A stretch of 17,515 nucleotides of DNA from CAZJNX01 sp964547415 (GCA_964547415.1 CAZJNX010000097.1:1-17515); one strand, 5' to 3'. Shown: positions 7,011-13,780, counted from the stretch's first letter. The notes: a model not told the origin generated them from the letters alone. A program made the numbers and translations.

Positions 7011-8339
7011 TCAGAGGATGAAGTCGCCCCGGTCGAGGTCGGCGAGCCGGAAGTCGCTGAGGACGAAGGCGGTGCTCGCGAAGCTCACCACCACGCCCAC
7101 GTTCGTGTCCGTGATCGTCACGTCGCTGCGGCGGGTGACGCCCGCGGTGATCTCGATCAGGTCCCGTCCGTTCTCGAAGTCGGCGATCGCATCGCCCCCG
7201 TCCCGCGCGCCGAAGGAGAAGACGTCCCGCCCGGTCCCGCCGAACAGGACGTCCGAGCCCCGCCCGCCGACGAGGCGGTCCCCGCCGCCCCCGCCGAACA
7301 GGGAATCGTCGCCGCGTCCGCCGAAGATCGTGTCGCGCCCCGCCTCGCCGAACAGCTCGTCCACGCCGCGGCCGCCGTCGATGGCGTCGTCGCCCGCGCG
7401 CCCGCCGATGGCGTCGTCGCCCCCGCCCCCGTCGAGCGTGTCGCGCCCGCCGCCGCCGACCAGGGTGTCGTCGCCGCCCTGGCCGCGCAGGCGATCGTTG
7501 CCGTCCTGCCCGTCGATGCCGTCCGCGCCGCCGCCGCCGACGGCCGTGTCGTTGCCCTCGCCCCCGACGAGGGCGTCCTCGCCGCGGCCGCCCCTCAGGA
7601 CGTCGCTGCCCGGACCGCCGTCCATGCCGTCCGCGCCCGCGCCCCCGATCGCCGTGTCCGCGCCCGGCCCGCCGAACAGGAGGTCGTCGCCGCCGTTGCC
7701 GACGAGCCGGTCGTTGCCGAAGTCGCCCTCGGCGCTGTCGTCGCCGCCGTTGCCGAAGATCCGGTCGTTCCCGGTCCCGCCGTCGAGGGTGTCGTCGCCG
7801 TTGCCGCCCCGGATCCGGTCGTTGCCGTCGCCGGTGAAGAAGCGGTCGTCGCCCGCGCCGAGGACCGCCGAATCGTTCCCCCTCGGATTGAATACCACGG
7901 CGTCGCGGCCGAACCGGTCGCCCTCGCCGATGTTCTCCGGCAGGTCCGTGCCCTGGTAGGCCCAGTCGAGGGACAGGAGGAGGTCCTCGAAGGCCGAGGG
8001 CTGACCCTCGAACTCCTCCGCCCGGATCGCCTCGTCCACCACGGCGGCCGAAAGGTCGATGTTCTCGATCGTCCCGACGAGGCCCGAGGAGTCCGTCACG
8101 CGGATGGTCGAGAAGGTGCCCGAGACCGGGTAAACGAAGCCCTCGATGGTTGTGTACGCGAGCCCGCGCCCGGTCACGAGGACGTTCAGCGTCTCCCCGT
8201 CGATCTCGAAGCGGGAGCGGAAGCTGGTGGGCGTGAGGTCGAACAGGTTCGCCTCGAAGGCGAGGCGCTGGATCAACAGGACGAAGAAGGGAAAGTCGTA
8301 GACGGCATCGGGTGCGGGTTCGACCGAAATCCTCGACAT
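7011..8339 (-). CDS. RTX-type calcium-binding protein (first of three RTX loci)
   Basis: This 442-residue protein of the hemolysin-type calcium-binding (RTX) class is presumably secreted by a type I system, since there is no N-terminal signal peptide. Residues 1-155 form a non-repeat module (LFDLTPTSFRSRF, VYPVSGTFSTI, IENIDLSAAVV, LLLSLDWAYQGTD) of a kind that precedes repeats in many alphaproteobacterial RTX proteins; it has no assigned activity. Residues 160-375 are 24 back-to-back nonapeptides of the GGxGxDxLx type, forming a calcium beta-roll. The C-terminal cap begins FSFGARDGGDAIADFENGRDLIEI and ends in acidic/hydrophobic residues, as expected for a C-terminal secretion signal. The start at 8339 has a GGGGAG site about 6 bases upstream; the open frame continues to 8459 without family-like sequence. 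It lies 130 bases after metY. No catalytic domain is visible, so its role is unknown. Confidence 0.88.
   Translation of the reverse strand: MSRISVEPAPDAVYDFPFFVLLIQRLAFEANLFDLTPTSFRSRFEIDGETLNVLVTGRGLAYTTIEGFVYPVSGTFSTIRVTDSSGLVGTIENIDLSAAVVDEAIRAEEFEGQPSAFEDLLLSLDWAYQGTDLPENIGEGDRFGRDAVVFNPRGNDSAVLGAGDDRFFTGDGNDRIRGGNGDDTLDGGTGNDRIFGNGGDDSAEGDFGNDRLVGNGGDDLLFGGPGADTAIGGAGADGMDGGPGSDVLRGGRGEDALVGGEGNDTAVGGGGADGIDGQDGNDRLRGQGGDDTLVGGGGRDTLDGGGGDDAIGGRAGDDAIDGGRGVDELFGEAGRDTIFGGRGDDSLFGGGGGDRLVGGRGSDVLFGGTGRDVFSFGARDGGDAIADFENGRDLIEITAGVTRRSDVTITDTNVGVVVSFASTAFVLSDFRLADLDRGDFIL
7215..7862 (-). repeat. 27-bp-period RTX repeat array, 24 units
   Basis: The DNA encodes 24 consecutive nine-residue units with the aspartate of GxD at a fixed phase, giving a 27-base tandem periodicity. 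Units are diverged rather than identical (for example GGNGDDTLD, GNGGDDLLF, GGRGSDVLF). Copy-number change by slippage or unequal recombination would preserve the frame. Confidence 0.85.
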
Positions 8340-8428
8340 GGCAGCTCCCCCTCGGCGGCACGGCCTATGGCGTGGACCATGCCCCCCCGGGATGGCGAAA
8401 AGTGGGAGCGGTGCCGACCGCCGGGGCA

Positions 8429-8457
8429 GCCGGCCGCGACCGTCCGTCGCGGCCGGC
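8429..8457 (-). terminator. Stem-loop after metY, possible terminator
   Basis: A perfect 12-bp stem (GCCGGCCGCGAC 8429-8440 with GTCGCGGCCGGC 8446-8457) and a 5-base loop starts about 12 bases beyond the metY stop. No T-run follows in the leftward direction. It may be an mRNA 3'-end stabiliser or a weak terminator separating metY from the RTX gene. Confidence 0.5.
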
Positions 8458-8469
8458 AAGAGGGGCGGA

Positions 8470-9756
8470 TCAGGCCGCCTTCAGGGCCTTGTCGAGGTCG
8501 CCGATGATGTCGGAGACGTCCTCGATTCCGACGGAGATGCGCACCACGTCGGGGCCCGCGCCCGCGGCCGTCTTCTGCTCGTCGGACAGCTGCCGGTGGG
8601 TGGTGGAGGCCGGGTGGATGACGAGGCTGCGCGTGTCGCCGATGTTGGCGAGGTGGGAGAACAATTCGAGGTTGGACACCAGCGCCACGCCCGCGTCGTA
8701 GCCGCCCTTGAGGCCGAAGGTGAAGACGGCGCCGGCCCCGTTCGGGCAGTACTTCTTGGCGAGGTTGTGGTACGGGTCGTTCGGCAGGCCGGGGTAGCTG
8801 ACCCAGGCCACCTTGTCGTGCCCGGAAAGGTACTCGGCCACCTTCAGGGCGTTGTCGCAGTGGCGCTGCATTCTCAGCGACAGCGTCTCCATGCCCGTGA
8901 GGATCAGGAAGGCATTGAACGGCGACAGGGCGGGGCCGAGGTCGCGCAGGCCGAGGACGCGGCAGGCGATGGCGAAGGCGAAGTTGCCGAAGGTCTCGCC
9001 CAGCACCATGCCCTGGTATTCCGGCCGCGGCTTCGACAGCATCGGGTAGCGCTCGTCGCCCGCCCAGTCGAAGGTGCCGCCGTCGACGATCAGCCCGCCG
9101 ATGGAGTTGCCGTGCCCGCCCAGGAACTTGGTGGCGGAGTGGACGACGATGTCGGCGCCGTGGTCGAACGGGCGCACGAGGTAGGGTGTCGCCATGGTGC
9201 TGTCGACGACCAGCGGGATCTTGTGCTTCTTCGCGATTTCCGCAATGGCGTCGAGGTCGGTGATCACGCCGCCCGGGTTGGCGATCGACTCCACGAAGAT
9301 CGCCTTGGTCTTGTCCGTGACCAGCGCCTCGAAGCTCGCGGGCTCGTCGGCCTGCGCCCACTTCACGTTCCAGCCGAAATTCTTGTAGGAGTAGCTCATC
9401 TGGTTGATGGAGCCACCGTACAGCTTGTTGGACGCGATCACCTCCTCGCCCGGCATCATCAGGGTGTGCATGACGATGACCTGGGCGGCGTGGCCCGAGG
9501 CGACGGCGAGGGCCGCCGTCCCGCCCTCGAGGGCGGCGATCCGCTCCTCCAGCACCGCGCAGGTCGGATTGCCGATGCGGGTGTAGATGTTGCCGAAGGC
9601 CTGCAGGCCGAACAGCGACGCGGCGTGGTCCACGTCGTCGAAGACGTAGGATGTCGTCTGGTAGATGGGCGTCGCCCGGGCGCCCGTGGTCGGGTCCGGG
9701 CGGGCGCCGGCGTGGATCGACAGGGTGTCGAAGCCGGGTGTCGTCTCGTCGGTCAT
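8470..9756 (-). CDS. metY: O-acetylhomoserine sulfhydrylase (O-acetylhomoserine aminocarboxypropyltransferase)
   Basis: This is a cytosolic PLP enzyme of the Cys/Met metabolism family that makes homocysteine from O-acetylhomoserine and sulfide, 428 residues, the usual MetY length. Visible family features are FDTLSIHAGARPDPTTGAR at the N-terminus, YTRIGNPTCAVLEERIAALEGG (residues about 58-79), ASGHAAQ, the SNKLYGGS loop, DSTMATPYLVRPFDHGADI, and the cofactor lysine in HSATKFLGGHG (Lys210, codon at 9129). The longer spacing between these blocks and the NIGDTRSLVIHPASTTH motif favour MetY over MetB/MetC. The start at 9756 has an AGGAGGAG ribosome site about 11 bases upstream. It follows the CoA-binding protein gene with a 103-base gap, so it may share the upstream transcript or have its own promoter. 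I found no recognisable SAM riboswitch in that gap. Confidence 0.95.
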   Translation of the reverse strand: MTDETTPGFDTLSIHAGARPDPTTGARATPIYQTTSYVFDDVDHAASLFGLQAFGNIYTRIGNPTCAVLEERIAALEGGTAALAVASGHAAQVIVMHTLMMPGEEVIASNKLYGGSINQMSYSYKNFGWNVKWAQADEPASFEALVTDKTKAIFVESIANPGGVITDLDAIAEIAKKHKIPLVVDSTMATPYLVRPFDHGADIVVHSATKFLGGHGNSIGGLIVDGGTFDWAGDERYPMLSKPRPEYQGMVLGETFGNFAFAIACRVLGLRDLGPALSPFNAFLILTGMETLSLRMQRHCDNALKVAEYLSGHDKVAWVSYPGLPNDPYHNLAKKYCPNGAGAVFTFGLKGGYDAGVALVSNLELFSHLANIGDTRSLVIHPASTTHRQLSDEQKTAAGAGPDVVRISVGIEDVSDIIGDLDKALKAA

Positions 9757-9790
9757 GGCTGGCTCGTCTCCTCCTCGCGGGGCGGCGGTG

Positions 9791-9805
9791 CCGAACCGCG
9801 TTCGG
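9791..9805 (-). other. Small inverted repeat upstream of metY
   Basis: CCGAAC (9791-9796) and GTTCGG (9800-9805) form a 6-bp dyad with a 3-base spacer, 35 bases upstream of the metY start. It could be an operator half-site pair or a minor hairpin. Nothing else in the 103-base gap stands out. Confidence 0.3.
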
Positions 9806-9859
9806 TCATCGGCCCGGACGGTCCCCTCGGCGGAGCATTCCGCGACCGGGCGGCGAAAA

Positions 9860-10399
9860 TCAATCGGCCGATCCGGGCGCCTTGCCGCCGATCGAAAGGC
9901 GCTGGAAGCCGGCCGCCCGCACGGGCCGGCGCGCCGAGATCTGCCGGGAGGCGACGCCCGCCCAGGCGATCTCCCCCGACAGGCGGCCGTACTCGATCTT
10001 CGGGCAGCGGTTCATGACGACCTGGAGGCCCTCGGCCGCCGCCCGCGCGGCCGCCTCCTCGTGGCGGATGCCGAGCTGCATCCAGATCACCCTCGGCCGT
10101 GGCGACAGGGCGAGCGCCTCCTCCACGATGCCGGGCACGGCCTCGGCGGCGCGGAAGACGTCCACCATGTCGACCGGCTCGGGGATGTCGGCGAGGCAGG
10201 CGTGGACGGGCCGCCCCAGGATCTCCCGGCCCGCCTGCCCCGGGTTCACGGGGAAGACCGTGTAGCCCTTCTGGATCAGGTACTTCAGCACGAACCAGGA
10301 GGGCCGCACGGAATTGGCGCTCGCGCCCACGATGGCGACGGTGCGCACCGTCTCCAGGATCTGGCGGATGGTCTCGTCGGAGTGGCCGTCGCTCGTCAT
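9860..10399 (-). CDS. CoA-binding domain protein (YccU-like)
   Basis: This 179-residue Rossmann-fold protein belongs to the CoA_binding_2 / YccU family. The N-terminus shows the nucleotide-binding glycine/serine loop TVAIVGASANSVRPSWFVLKY (about residues 20-40), followed by KGYTVFPVNPG, and later VDMVDVFR and the conserved NRCPKIEY near residues 128-136. Biochemically the family binds CoA or is predicted to; no catalytic role is established. It begins at ATG 10399, only 13 bases after the methyltransferase stop and with a weak ribosome site, so translation is probably coupled. Proteins of this family are often encoded next to metY in alphaproteobacteria, as here. The C-terminal 40 residues are less conserved in type. 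Family secure; function unknown. Confidence 0.9.
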   Translation of the reverse strand: MTSDGHSDETIRQILETVRTVAIVGASANSVRPSWFVLKYLIQKGYTVFPVNPGQAGREILGRPVHACLADIPEPVDMVDVFRAAEAVPGIVEEALALSPRPRVIWMQLGIRHEEAAARAAAEGLQVVMNRCPKIEYGRLSGEIAWAGVASRQISARRPVRAAGFQRLSIGGKAPGSAD

Positions 10400-10412
10400 C
10401 GCGCTCTCGCGT

Positions 10413-11051
10413 TCAGGAAAGGGGGCGGCGGAACAGGCCGCGCATCACCATGGCGGGGCCGGCGTGGCCCCGCCCCTCGGCCAGCACGACCTCCCGCTCC
10501 TCCATGAGGAGCACCTCGAGGTCCGAAAAGTCCGCCGCCAGGATCCCGAAGCCGGGGAGCATGTCCGCCCGGCCCGGGCCGCCGGAGCCGTACCGCTCCC
10601 GGTAGTCGATCTGGGCGGGCGCGAACGCCTCGTAGACGAGACGGCCGCCCGGCCGGAGCGCCGCCGCGCAGCGGGCGTGGACCCTTGCCCGCACCTCCGG
10701 GACGAGGTGGACGTAGACGAGGGCGACCACGTCGTACACGCCGGGCTCGATGGCGACGTCGAGGAGGTCCCCCGTCCGCGCCTCGAGGGGGAGGCCCTCC
10801 GCCTCCGCCGCGCGGCGGGCCGTCGCCGTCGCCTCGGCCGACTGGTCGACGGAGACGACGGAAAAGCCCTCGCGGGCGAGCCACAGCCCGTTCCGCCCCT
10901 GCCCGTCGCCCGGCACGAGGGCGCGGCCCGTCTCGGGCAGGCGCGGGCGCATGTCCTTCAGGAAGGCGTTGGGCGCGGCGCCGTAGAGCGCGGGCTCGGC
11001 CCGGTAGCGCTCGTCCCAGAAGGCGGGGCCGAACGGGGCGCCCCCGCTCAC
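10413..11051 (-). CDS. Class I SAM-dependent methyltransferase
   Basis: This 212-residue small methyltransferase has the seven-strand Rossmann fold of class I enzymes. FWDERYRAEPALYG at the N-terminus resembles TehB/thiol-methyltransferase-like proteins. Motif I appears as ALVPGDGQGRNGLWLAREG, the acidic residue ending strand 2 as VVSVDQSAEA, motif II as TGDLLDVAIEPGVYDVVAL, and the post-motif segment as LRPGGRLVYEAF. The start is a GTG at 11051 whose GTGA overlaps the stop of the upstream crotonase gene. No strong ribosome site is evident, so translational coupling is likely. The frame remains open upstream to 11474 on the same strand, but that extension lies out of frame over the crotonase gene and is not real coding. 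The substrate is unknown; detoxification of an oxyanion or thiol is one possibility from family resemblance. Confidence 0.85.
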   Translation of the reverse strand: MSGGAPFGPAFWDERYRAEPALYGAAPNAFLKDMRPRLPETGRALVPGDGQGRNGLWLAREGFSVVSVDQSAEATATARRAAEAEGLPLEARTGDLLDVAIEPGVYDVVALVYVHLVPEVRARVHARCAAALRPGGRLVYEAFAPAQIDYRERYGSGGPGRADMLPGFGILAADFSDLEVLLMEEREVVLAEGRGHAGPAMVMRGLFRRPLS

Positions 11052-11872
11052 CGGCCCCGCCAGGCGGGCGCGCGCTTCTCCACGAAGGAGGCGATGCCCT
11101 CCACCCCGTCCTCCATCATGAGGTTGTCCACCATGACGCCCGTGCAGTGGGCGTAGGCGCCCGACAGGTCCTTCTCCGCCTGGGCGTAGTAGGCGCGCTT
11201 GCCGATGGCGAGCACCGCCGGCGACTTGGTGGCGATGCGTCCCGCGAGGGCCATCGTGTCCGCCGTCAGCCGCTCGTGGGGGACGACGTGGTTGACGAGG
11301 CCAATCTCCCGGGCGCGGTCGGCGTCGATCAGGTCGCCCGTGAACAGCATCTCGAGCGCCTCCTTGCGCCCGACGGTCCGCGACAGGGGCACCATGGGCG
11401 TCGAACAGAACAGGCCGAAGGTCACGCCGGTGGTGCCGAAACGGGCGTTCCCGGAGGCGACCGCGAGGTCGCACGCCGCGACGAGCTGGCAGCCCGCCGC
11501 CGCCGCCACCGCGCCCACCTCGGCGATGACGGGCCGCGGGTTCCGCGCGATCCCCTCCATGAGGCGCGAGCAGGTGGTGAAGAGGGCCTCGAAGTAGGCG
11601 CGCCCGCCGTCCGGGTCGTTGCGGCGGGCGTCGATGGCCTTGAGGTCGTGGCCCGCGGAGAAGGCCGGACCCTCCGCCGCGATCACGACGACGCGCACCG
11701 CCTCGTCCCGCCCCGCCCTGTCGAGGGCGTCCGACAGGGCCGCCATCATCTCCTCGGTCAGGAGGTTCCGCCGGGCCGCGTTGCGCATCGTGAGGCGCCG
11801 CACGTGGCCGTGGGTCTCCTCCCCGACGAGGCTTGCCGCCCCGCTCGTCTGCGCCGCCTGTGCCGTCGCCAT
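11048..11872 (-). CDS. Enoyl-CoA hydratase/isomerase family protein, ECHDC3-like
   Basis: This 274-residue crotonase-fold protein shows both oxyanion-hole regions: AFSAGHDLKAI (residues 70-80) and GAVAAAAGCQLVAACD (120-135). It most resembles the ECHDC3 group: ARFGTTGVTFGLFCSTPMVPLSR, RKEALEMLFTGDLIDA, and a C-terminus with MVDNLMMEDGVEGIASFVEKRAPAW. The two glutamates that catalyse hydration in classical enoyl-CoA hydratase correspond to Gln129 and Gly149 here, so ordinary hydratase activity is doubtful even though CoA-thioester binding is probable. The start at 11872 has a GGAGG site 5 bases upstream. It is the first gene of a leftward run (crotonase, methyltransferase, CoA-binding protein, metY) and is divergent from the thioesterase gene. 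Family assignment is secure; reaction unknown. Confidence 0.9.
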   Translation of the reverse strand: MATAQAAQTSGAASLVGEETHGHVRRLTMRNAARRNLLTEEMMAALSDALDRAGRDEAVRVVVIAAEGPAFSAGHDLKAIDARRNDPDGGRAYFEALFTTCSRLMEGIARNPRPVIAEVGAVAAAAGCQLVAACDLAVASGNARFGTTGVTFGLFCSTPMVPLSRTVGRKEALEMLFTGDLIDADRAREIGLVNHVVPHERLTADTMALAGRIATKSPAVLAIGKRAYYAQAEKDLSGAYAHCTGVMVDNLMMEDGVEGIASFVEKRAPAWRGR

Positions 11873-12018
11873 CCTCGCCTCCTCGTCACGCCCCTCCTCC
11901 TCGCCCCGGGGGCGGGGGCACCATTGCGCCCGCGCCGCCCCGCCGTCAATTCGTCGGCGGGGCTTTGCGGGGCCACGCCGCTCGGCTAGCTGCTGGGTGG
12001 CGAAGCGGGAGGACGGGC
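11873..12018. promoter_or_regulatory. Divergent intergenic region between crotonase and thioesterase
   Basis: These 146 bases must serve the starts of two diverging genes. Leftward, TTGACG (11949-11944) is followed after 17 bases by CAATGG, a good -35 with a poor -10. Rightward I see only a strong GGAGG ribosome site about 6 bases before the thioesterase ATG. No operator is recognisable. Confidence 0.3.
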
Positions 12019-12435
12019 ATGACGCTGGAGGAGGTGAGGGCCTTCCTCGCCGAGGAGTTCGAGCAGGTCTTCGGGGCGGACAACGGGATGACGCTGGAGG
12101 CGGCCGGTGGCGGGGAGGCGATCGTCCGCGTGCGCCCCCTGTGGCGGCACCGCCGGCCGGGCGGCATCGTCTCCGGGCCGACGCTGATGACGGCGGCGGA
12201 CGCGGCCGCCTACGCCGCGCTCCTGTCGGAGGGGGACGCGGCCAAGATGGCCGTCACCACCAACCTGTCCATCAACTTCCTGCGCGCGGCGCCCGCGGAC
12301 GCGGACATCCTCACCCGCTGCCGCGTCATCAAGGGCGGCAAGCGCCTCGCGGTGCTGGAAGCGGAGGCGACGGCGGAGGGGCGCGAGGGCATGATCGCCC
12401 ACACCGTCCTCACCTACGCGTTCCCGGCGCGCTGA
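12019..12435 (+). CDS. PaaI-family hotdog-fold thioesterase
   Basis: This 138-residue protein has the single hotdog domain of the PaaI/acyl-CoA thioesterase family, which hydrolyses acyl-CoA thioesters. The signature region is RRPGGIVSGPTLMTAADAAAY (residues 46-65), with Asp61 at the position of the catalytic aspartate of PaaI-type enzymes. The usual HGG of the family is replaced by VSGP, placing it in a divergent subgroup. The beta-strand block MAVTTNLSINFLRAAPADADI follows, then the C-terminal HTVLTYAF. The start at 12019 has GGAGG 6 bases upstream; the frame is open earlier but without family-like sequence. It is divergent from the crotonase gene and precedes rplM by 299 bases. The shared CoA theme with the crotonase and CoA-binding genes suggests, but does not prove, linked function. 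Confidence 0.88.
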   Translation: MTLEEVRAFLAEEFEQVFGADNGMTLEAAGGGEAIVRVRPLWRHRRPGGIVSGPTLMTAADAAAYAALLSEGDAAKMAVTTNLSINFLRAAPADADILTRCRVIKGGKRLAVLEAEATAEGREGMIAHTVLTYAFPAR

Positions 12436-12445
12436 CGGGTCTGCG

Positions 12446-12467
12446 GTATCCCTACACCGTATCCCTA
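12446..12467 (+). repeat. Short direct repeat GTATCCCTA, two copies, 13-base period
   Basis: GTATCCCTA occurs at 12446-12454 and 12459-12467, between the thioesterase stop and the rplM promoter, ending about 35 bases before its -35 element. This is where an activator could bind, but no known site is recognised. Confidence 0.4.
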
Positions 12468-12501
12468 AGCGTCTGACCGGATTGCGTTTTCATTTTCCTG
12501 C

Positions 12502-12530
12502 TTGACCGTCGCGCGGTGTGCGGCTAGATC
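12502..12530 (+). promoter_or_regulatory. Predicted sigma-70-type promoter of rplM-rpsI
   Basis: TTGACC (12502-12507) and TAGATC (12525-12530) are separated by exactly 17 bases. Both are close to the housekeeping consensus used by alphaproteobacterial ribosomal genes, and the upstream bases are locally AT-rich (TTTTCATTTT), which is conspicuous in this GC-rich window. Transcription would start near 12537, giving a leader of about 198 nt. Confidence 0.7.
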
Positions 12531-12536
12531 CGCCAG

Positions 12537-12734
12537 CGTCGGCGGCCGCGCATCGCGCCTCGCGTGTGCGGCGAGCTGGCCTTGGCCACCCACGGCAGGT
12601 CTTCGGGAACGGCGGCGGCGAGGGGCTCACCCTCGGCGCCGGCGCCGCCCGTTCCGGCGCGGGTGGCGGCCAGCGGCGCCTTTCGGGACGACGGTCGGGC
12701 GGGCGAACCGCGCCGCCCGCGACAGGGACGAGAC
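12537..12734 (+). promoter_or_regulatory. Long rplM 5' leader with hairpin next to the ribosome site
   Basis: The predicted leader of about 198 nt has no convincing coding sequence. Its most suggestive element is a 7-bp stem (GCGGGCG 12699-12705 with CGCCCGC 12714-12720, loop of 8). It ends four bases before the AGGGA ribosome site at 12724-12728. In Escherichia coli L13 represses its own rplM-rpsI messenger through the leader, so an analogous control element is plausible here. No Rfam leader was recognised by eye. Confidence 0.45.
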
Positions 12735-13199
12735 ATGCGCACCTACTCTGCCAAGCCGGCGGACGTGACCAAGAAGTGGGTGGTGATCGACGCCGACGGG
12801 CTCGTGGTCGGGCGGCTTGCCGCCGAGATCGCGCGGCGCCTGCGCGGCAAGCACCTGCCCACCTTCACCCCCCACGTCGACTGCGGCGACAACGTGATCG
12901 TGGTCAACGCGGACAAGGTGGTCTTCACCGGCCGCAAGTACGACCAGCAGACCTACTACCGCCACACCGGCTACCCGGGCGGCATCAAGGAGACGACGGC
13001 CCGAAAGGTGCTCGAGGGCCGCTTCCCCGAGCGCGTCCTCGAGGCGGCCGTCAAGCGGATGATGCCGCGCGGCCCCCTCGGCCGGAAGCAGATGAAGAAC
13101 CTCAAGATCTACGCCGGGCCCGAGCACCCACACACGGCGCAGCAGCCCGAGGCGCTCGACGTCGCGTCGATGAACGTCAAGAACAGGAAGGAAGGCTGA
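12735..13199 (+). CDS. rplM: 50S ribosomal protein L13 (uL13)
   Basis: This 154-residue protein has the L13 landmarks: RTYSAKPADVTKKWVVIDADG at the N-terminus, VVGRLAAEIARRLRGKH, DCGDNVIVVNADKVVFTGRK, YRHTGYPGG, and MMPRGPLGRKQMKNLKIYAGPEHPH near residues 113-135. It binds 23S rRNA early in large-subunit assembly. The ATG at 12735 matches the conserved N-terminus and has AGGGA about 6 bases upstream. The frame extends farther upstream but the extension is leader sequence. rpsI begins two bases after its stop codon, the universal bacterial pairing. A predicted promoter lies about 205 bases upstream. The sequence looks complete and ordinary for an alphaproteobacterium. Confidence 0.98.
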   Translation: MRTYSAKPADVTKKWVVIDADGLVVGRLAAEIARRLRGKHLPTFTPHVDCGDNVIVVNADKVVFTGRKYDQQTYYRHTGYPGGIKETTARKVLEGRFPERVLEAAVKRMMPRGPLGRKQMKNLKIYAGPEHPHTAQQPEALDVASMNVKNRKEG

Positions 13200-13201
13200 C
13201 G

Positions 13202-13699
13202 ATGGCCGATCCGATCCAGTCGCTCGAGGATCTCGGCGCGGCCCTCGGCCCCGGCGCCCCGGGCGGGGACGAGGCGTCCGAGGCCCCGGTCCACGTCCAG
13301 AAGCTCGACGCCCACGGCCGCGCCTACGCCACCGGCAAGCGCAAGGACGCCGTCGCCCGCGTCTGGGTGAAGCCGGGCATCGGCCGCATCATTGTCAACA
13401 AGAAGGAGTGCGACGCCTACTTCGCGCGGCCCGTGCTCCAGATGGTGGTCCGCCAGCCGCTCGTGGCGGCCGGCCGCGAGACCCAGTTCGACGTGATGGC
13501 CACCGTCTCCGGCGGCGGCCTGTCGGGCCAGGCGGGCGCGCTGCGCCACGGCATCGCCCAGGCCCTCACCCACTACGAGCCGGAGCTGCGTCCGCTCCTG
13601 AAGCGCGGCGGCTTCCTCACCCGCGACAGCCGCGTGGTGGAGCGCAAGAAGTACGGCCGCCGGAAGGCCCGCCGGAGCTTCCAGTTCTCCAAGCGCTGA
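13202..13699 (+). CDS. rpsI: 30S ribosomal protein S9 (uS9)
   Basis: This 165-residue protein is S9, a 16S rRNA-binding protein whose C-terminal tail reaches the P-site tRNA. The first 40 residues are the low-complexity extension typical of alphaproteobacterial S9 (VHVQKLDAHGRAYATGKRKD). The S9 core follows: KDAVARVWVKPG, YFARPVLQMVVRQPL, the signature GGGLSGQAGALRHGIAQAL near residues 101-119, and the basic tail RDSRVVERKKYGRRKARRSF ending in SKR. The final arginine that contacts tRNA is present. The start has GGAAGG upstream and is two bases from the rplM stop. A strong hairpin pair follows the stop. Nothing is missing or unusual. Confidence 0.98.
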   Translation: MADPIQSLEDLGAALGPGAPGGDEASEAPVHVQKLDAHGRAYATGKRKDAVARVWVKPGIGRIIVNKKECDAYFARPVLQMVVRQPLVAAGRETQFDVMATVSGGGLSGQAGALRHGIAQALTHYEPELRPLLKRGGFLTRDSRVVERKKYGRRKARRSFQFSKR

Positions 13700-13705
13700 C
13701 GGTGC

Positions 13706-13727
13706 GCCGGCGGCCCTCGCCGCCGGC
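13706..13727 (+). other. First hairpin after rpsI
   Basis: GCCGGCGGC (13706-13714) and GCCGCCGGC (13719-13727) form a perfect 9-bp stem with a 4-base loop, six bases beyond the rpsI stop. Flanking GTGC and GCAC could lengthen it. It has no T-tract, and probably protects the mRNA 3' end together with the next hairpin. Confidence 0.55.
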
Positions 13728-13744
13728 TCCCTTGCACGATCGTG

Positions 13745-13780
13745 GAAAGGGGCGCGGCTCGCCGCGCCCCTTTCTCGTCT
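13745..13780 (+). terminator. Rho-independent-type terminator of rplM-rpsI
   Basis: GAAAGGGGCGCGG (13745-13757), loop CTCG and CCGCGCCCCTTTC (13762-13774) form a perfect 13-bp stem, followed by TCGTCT. The stem base is A/T and the 3' arm ends in TTT, giving a short U-rich stretch. The complementary AAA on the 5' arm means it could also act leftward on transcripts of the facing RTX remnant. Confidence 0.8.

Noticed and set aside
7215..7862. Short-period repeats that might be a CRISPR array or minisatellite
   Set aside because: The 27-base periodicity is explained by in-frame RTX nonapeptides; there are no identical repeats with unrelated spacers.
3976..8361. A leftward open frame of about 1,460 codons
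   Set aside because: It is antisense to the FAD/Fe-S dehydrogenase and out of frame with the RTX gene, with no recognisable domain.
3753..8507. A rightward open frame of about 1,580 codons spanning several genes
   Set aside because: Its product is arginine/proline-rich low-complexity sequence overlapping the well-supported dehydrogenase and RTX genes; long stop-free shadow frames are expected at this GC content.
9757..9859. Possible SAM riboswitch upstream of metY
   Set aside because: SAM-II elements occur before methionine genes in alphaproteobacteria, but I could not match its conserved core or pseudoknot in this 103-base gap.
11052..11474. Upstream extension of the methyltransferase frame
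   Set aside because: It overlaps the crotonase gene in another frame and has no methyltransferase-like content; the GTG at 11051 fits the family N-terminus.
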